A DNA stretch of 64,000 nt from Acidovorax sp. 210-6 (GTDB lineage Bacteria; Pseudomonadota; Gammaproteobacteria; Burkholderiales; Burkholderiaceae_C). Location of the stretch: the NCBI RefSeq assembly GCF_010020825.1, contig NZ_JAACJE010000001.1:620001-684000 (forward strand). The letters are read 5' to 3'. This document shows, in pieces, positions 62,184-64,000 of the stretch. Each line of letters opens with the position of its first letter. The stretch's first letter is position 1. Under the pieces are notes generated by a model, which was not told the DNA's origin, ran no database searches, and saw only the letters and a program-made list of their open reading frames with translations. The position numbers were made by a program, and so were the translations under genes.

Positions 62184-64000
62184 ATGGCGGCCGCCCCATC
62201 CTTCATGCCCAGCGCCTTTCCTTTCAACGCATCCCCCTTCGATTGCCTCACCCCCGACGAGCAGCGCCTGGTGCGCGCCAGCGTGGACATCGCCTACTTC
62301 CCCGAAGGTGCGGTGGTGCTCGATGCGGGCAGCGTTCCTAGCCACCTGTTTGTCATCATCAAGGGCTACGTCACCCAGACCGAGGGTGAAGAGGTCTTGG
62401 CCACCTACGGGCCCGAGGACAGCTTTGATGGCTGTGGCCTGATGACCGGCCGCCTGCACAGCCGCTTTGTGGCCACCGAGGAATTGGTGGCCTACCAACT
62501 GGCACGCGAGGCGGTGAACGAACTCATCGCCTGCAATACCACCTTTGGCGCCTTGCTGTTTTCCGACCTGGGCCAGAAGCTCAGTGCCCTGGCACGCAGG
62601 GCAGGGCAGCATGAGCTGCAATCGCTCACCATGGCGCGCGTGGAGCAGGCCTTTCTGCGCCCGGCCCCCATGGTGACTGCGGACACCGACATCATCACCG
62701 TCGTGCGCCTGCTGCAGGAGCAGAGGGTGAAGAATGTGCTGGTGACCGGGCTGGCCGACGGCGGCCTGGGTATTTTCACCAACACCGATTTGCAGCGTGC
62801 CATTCTCGATGGCCGCCCGCTGGACCAGTTGGCCGTGGGCACACTGGCCAGCACGCCCGTCGTCACCGTGCGCGAGTCCGACTCGCTGGGCGACGCCATG
62901 GTGCTGCTGCTGCGCAGGCGCGTGCACCGCCTGGTGGTGCTGGAGGACGCTGGCGCCGTACGCGGGGTGCTGGAGGCGCTGGACCTGTTCAGCTTTCTGG
63001 CCAACCATTCGCACGTCATCACGGCGCAGATCGAACACGCACAGGATTTGCCCGCACTGGCGCAGGCCGCCGCACAGATCACGCGGCTGCTCGCCGCGCT
63101 GCAGCGCGGTGGCACGCGCATCGGGCTGATGGCCAAGCTGGTGCAGCAACTCAACGCCCACCTGTTCGAGCGCGCCTGGTCCATGGTGGCCCCCCCCGAC
63201 CTGGTGGAGAACAGTTGCCTGTTCGTCATGGGCAGCGAGGGGCGCGGTGAACAACTCCTCAAGACCGACCAGGACAACGGCTTGGTGCTGCGCGATGGCT
63301 ATGCCGCGCCGCCGGAGCTGGACGCCATCTGCCAGCGTTTTTCGGAGGTGCTGGCGAGCTTTGGCTACCCTGAGTGCCCCGGCCGCATCATGGTCAGCAA
63401 CCCCGACTGGCGCGGCTCGGTCCACAGCTTTGGCCAGCGTGTGCGCCAATGGCTGCTGGCGCCCGAGGCCGACAGCCTGATGCAGCTCGCCATCTTTCTG
63501 GATGCGCATGCCGTGGCGGGCGATGCGGCGCTGCTCCATGCCGTGCGTGAAGGTGTGGTGGAGCAGGCCATCGACAACGACGCCGTACTGGCCCGCTTTG
63601 CCGCTGCCATCGACAACTTTGGCGGCGCCTCGGGCTGGTGGAGCCGCCTGTTCGGACTGAGCGATGAAGGCCGTGCCATCAGCCTCAAGAAGGCGGGCAT
63701 CTTTCCCATCGTTCATGGCGTGCGCAGCCTGGCGTTGGCGCGGCGCGTGCCGGCCACCGGCACGGCCGAGCGGATTGCCGCACTGGTGGAGGCGGGCGTG
63801 CTCGATGCCGCCCTGGGCGATGAGCTGGTGCAAAGCCTGCACTTCCTCATGGGACTGCGCCTGCAGGCCGGGCTGGCCCAGATCGACACGGGCCGGCCGG
63901 TCACCGGCAACGTCGATCCCGAGCGGCTCAGCACGCTGGAGCGCGATCTGCTCAAGGACGCGCTCGCGGTGGTCAAACGTTTTAAGGCGCTGCTGCACCA
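62184..64000 (+). CDS. cNMP-binding/CBS/DUF294 nucleotidyltransferase-like protein, 3' end off window
   Basis: About 605 residues visible; the C-terminus continues past the right edge. An N-terminal cyclic-nucleotide-binding domain (about 20-130), two CBS repeats (about 150-275), then a DUF294 nucleotidyltransferase-like domain (FVMGSEGRGEQLLKTDQDNGLVL) and its C-terminal partner. Relatives with GlnD-like fold are thought to be signalling proteins. The start at 62184 follows AGGGG; an ATG at 62169 is also in frame. Confidence 0.88.
   Translation, partial: MAAAPSFMPSAFPFNASPFDCLTPDEQRLVRASVDIAYFPEGAVVLDAGSVPSHLFVIIKGYVTQTEGEEVLATYGPEDSFDGCGLMTGRLHSRFVATEELVAYQLAREAVNELIACNTTFGALLFSDLGQKLSALARRAGQHELQSLTMARVEQAFLRPAPMVTADTDIITVVRLLQEQRVKNVLVTGLADGGLGIFTNTDLQRAILDGRPLDQLAVGTLASTPVVTVRESDSLGDAMVLLLRRRVHRLVVLEDAGAVRGVLEALDLFSFLANHSHVITAQIEHAQDLPALAQAAAQITRLLAALQRGGTRIGLMAKLVQQLNAHLFERAWSMVAPPDLVENSCLFVMGSEGRGEQLLKTDQDNGLVLRDGYAAPPELDAICQRFSEVLASFGYPECPGRIMVSNPDWRGSVHSFGQRVRQWLLAPEADSLMQLAIFLDAHAVAGDAALLHAVREGVVEQAIDNDAVLARFAAAIDNFGGASGWWSRLFGLSDEGRAISLKKAGIFPIVHGVRSLALARRVPATGTAERIAALVEAGVLDAALGDELVQSLHFLMGLRLQAGLAQIDTGRPVTGNVDPERLSTLERDLLKDALAVVKRFKALLH

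Noticed and set aside
61293-63998. 901-codon open frame on the minus strand
   Set aside because: It is a shadow of the DsbA-like and DUF294 genes on the other strand, with no recognisable domain.

Overview
The window is a chromosomal piece of a motile betaproteobacterium, most likely family Comamonadaceae (Acidovorax/Simplicispira-like). This rests on the look of the 16S rRNA, the flagellar/chemotaxis gene order, high G+C codon use, and short dispersed repeats of a kind I associate with that family. Genus is an inference. No phage, plasmid, IS transposase or CRISPR array was seen.

1-27.4 kb is a flagellum and chemotaxis block. It opens with a truncated TPR/O-GlcNAc-transferase-like glycosyltransferase, then two divergent flagellins (fliC1, fliC2), fliD, fliS, fliT, a divergent fliE, and the export, motor and basal-body genes fliFGHIJK and fliLMNOPQR. 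A two-component pair (REC-histidine kinase and NarL-type regulator) lies convergent to fliR. Next comes a che operon: a short CheZ-like protein, cheY, cheA, cheW, cheR, cheD and cheB. No receptor gene is in this operon; one MCP with a CheR-type C-terminal tether is at 44-46 kb.

27.4-33.2 kb is a complete rRNA operon (16S, tRNA-Ile, tRNA-Ala, 23S, 5S) with three promoter-like -10 boxes, processing stems and a strong terminator.

33.2-41.1 kb and 51.4-58.9 kb hold leucine/isovalerate (liu) catabolism, split in two. The first part has a LiuR-like MerR regulator with a palindromic operator, a thioesterase, isovaleryl-CoA dehydrogenase, carbonic anhydrase, AceK, an acetyl-CoA acetyltransferase, an SDR and a second acyl-CoA dehydrogenase. 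The second has both 3-methylcrotonyl-CoA carboxylase subunits, methylglutaconyl-CoA hydratase and HMG-CoA lyase, interleaved with DinB-like, DUF4126 and GhrA-like genes. Together they would take isovaleryl-CoA to acetyl-CoA and acetoacetate. Carbonic anhydrase could supply bicarbonate to the carboxylase, and AceK could tune entry into the glyoxylate shunt.

41-51 kb holds accessory genes: PPK2, a DUF421 protein, two YchJ paralogues, a HAD phosphatase, the MCP, a PAS-GGDEF-EAL protein and an AraC regulator. 58.9-64 kb has a 7TM diguanylate cyclase, a YbaK deacylase, a DUF1289 protein, a DsbA-like isomerase and a truncated cNMP/CBS/DUF294 protein.

The most unusual structures are: a perfect 173-bp inverted repeat inside the two flagellin genes that brackets their shared promoter region; a family of about 55-bp A+T-rich dispersed elements (seven copies), two of which are read in frame inside genes and one of which supplies a start codon; and a 168-bp nested inverted-repeat element just upstream of the liuB operon.
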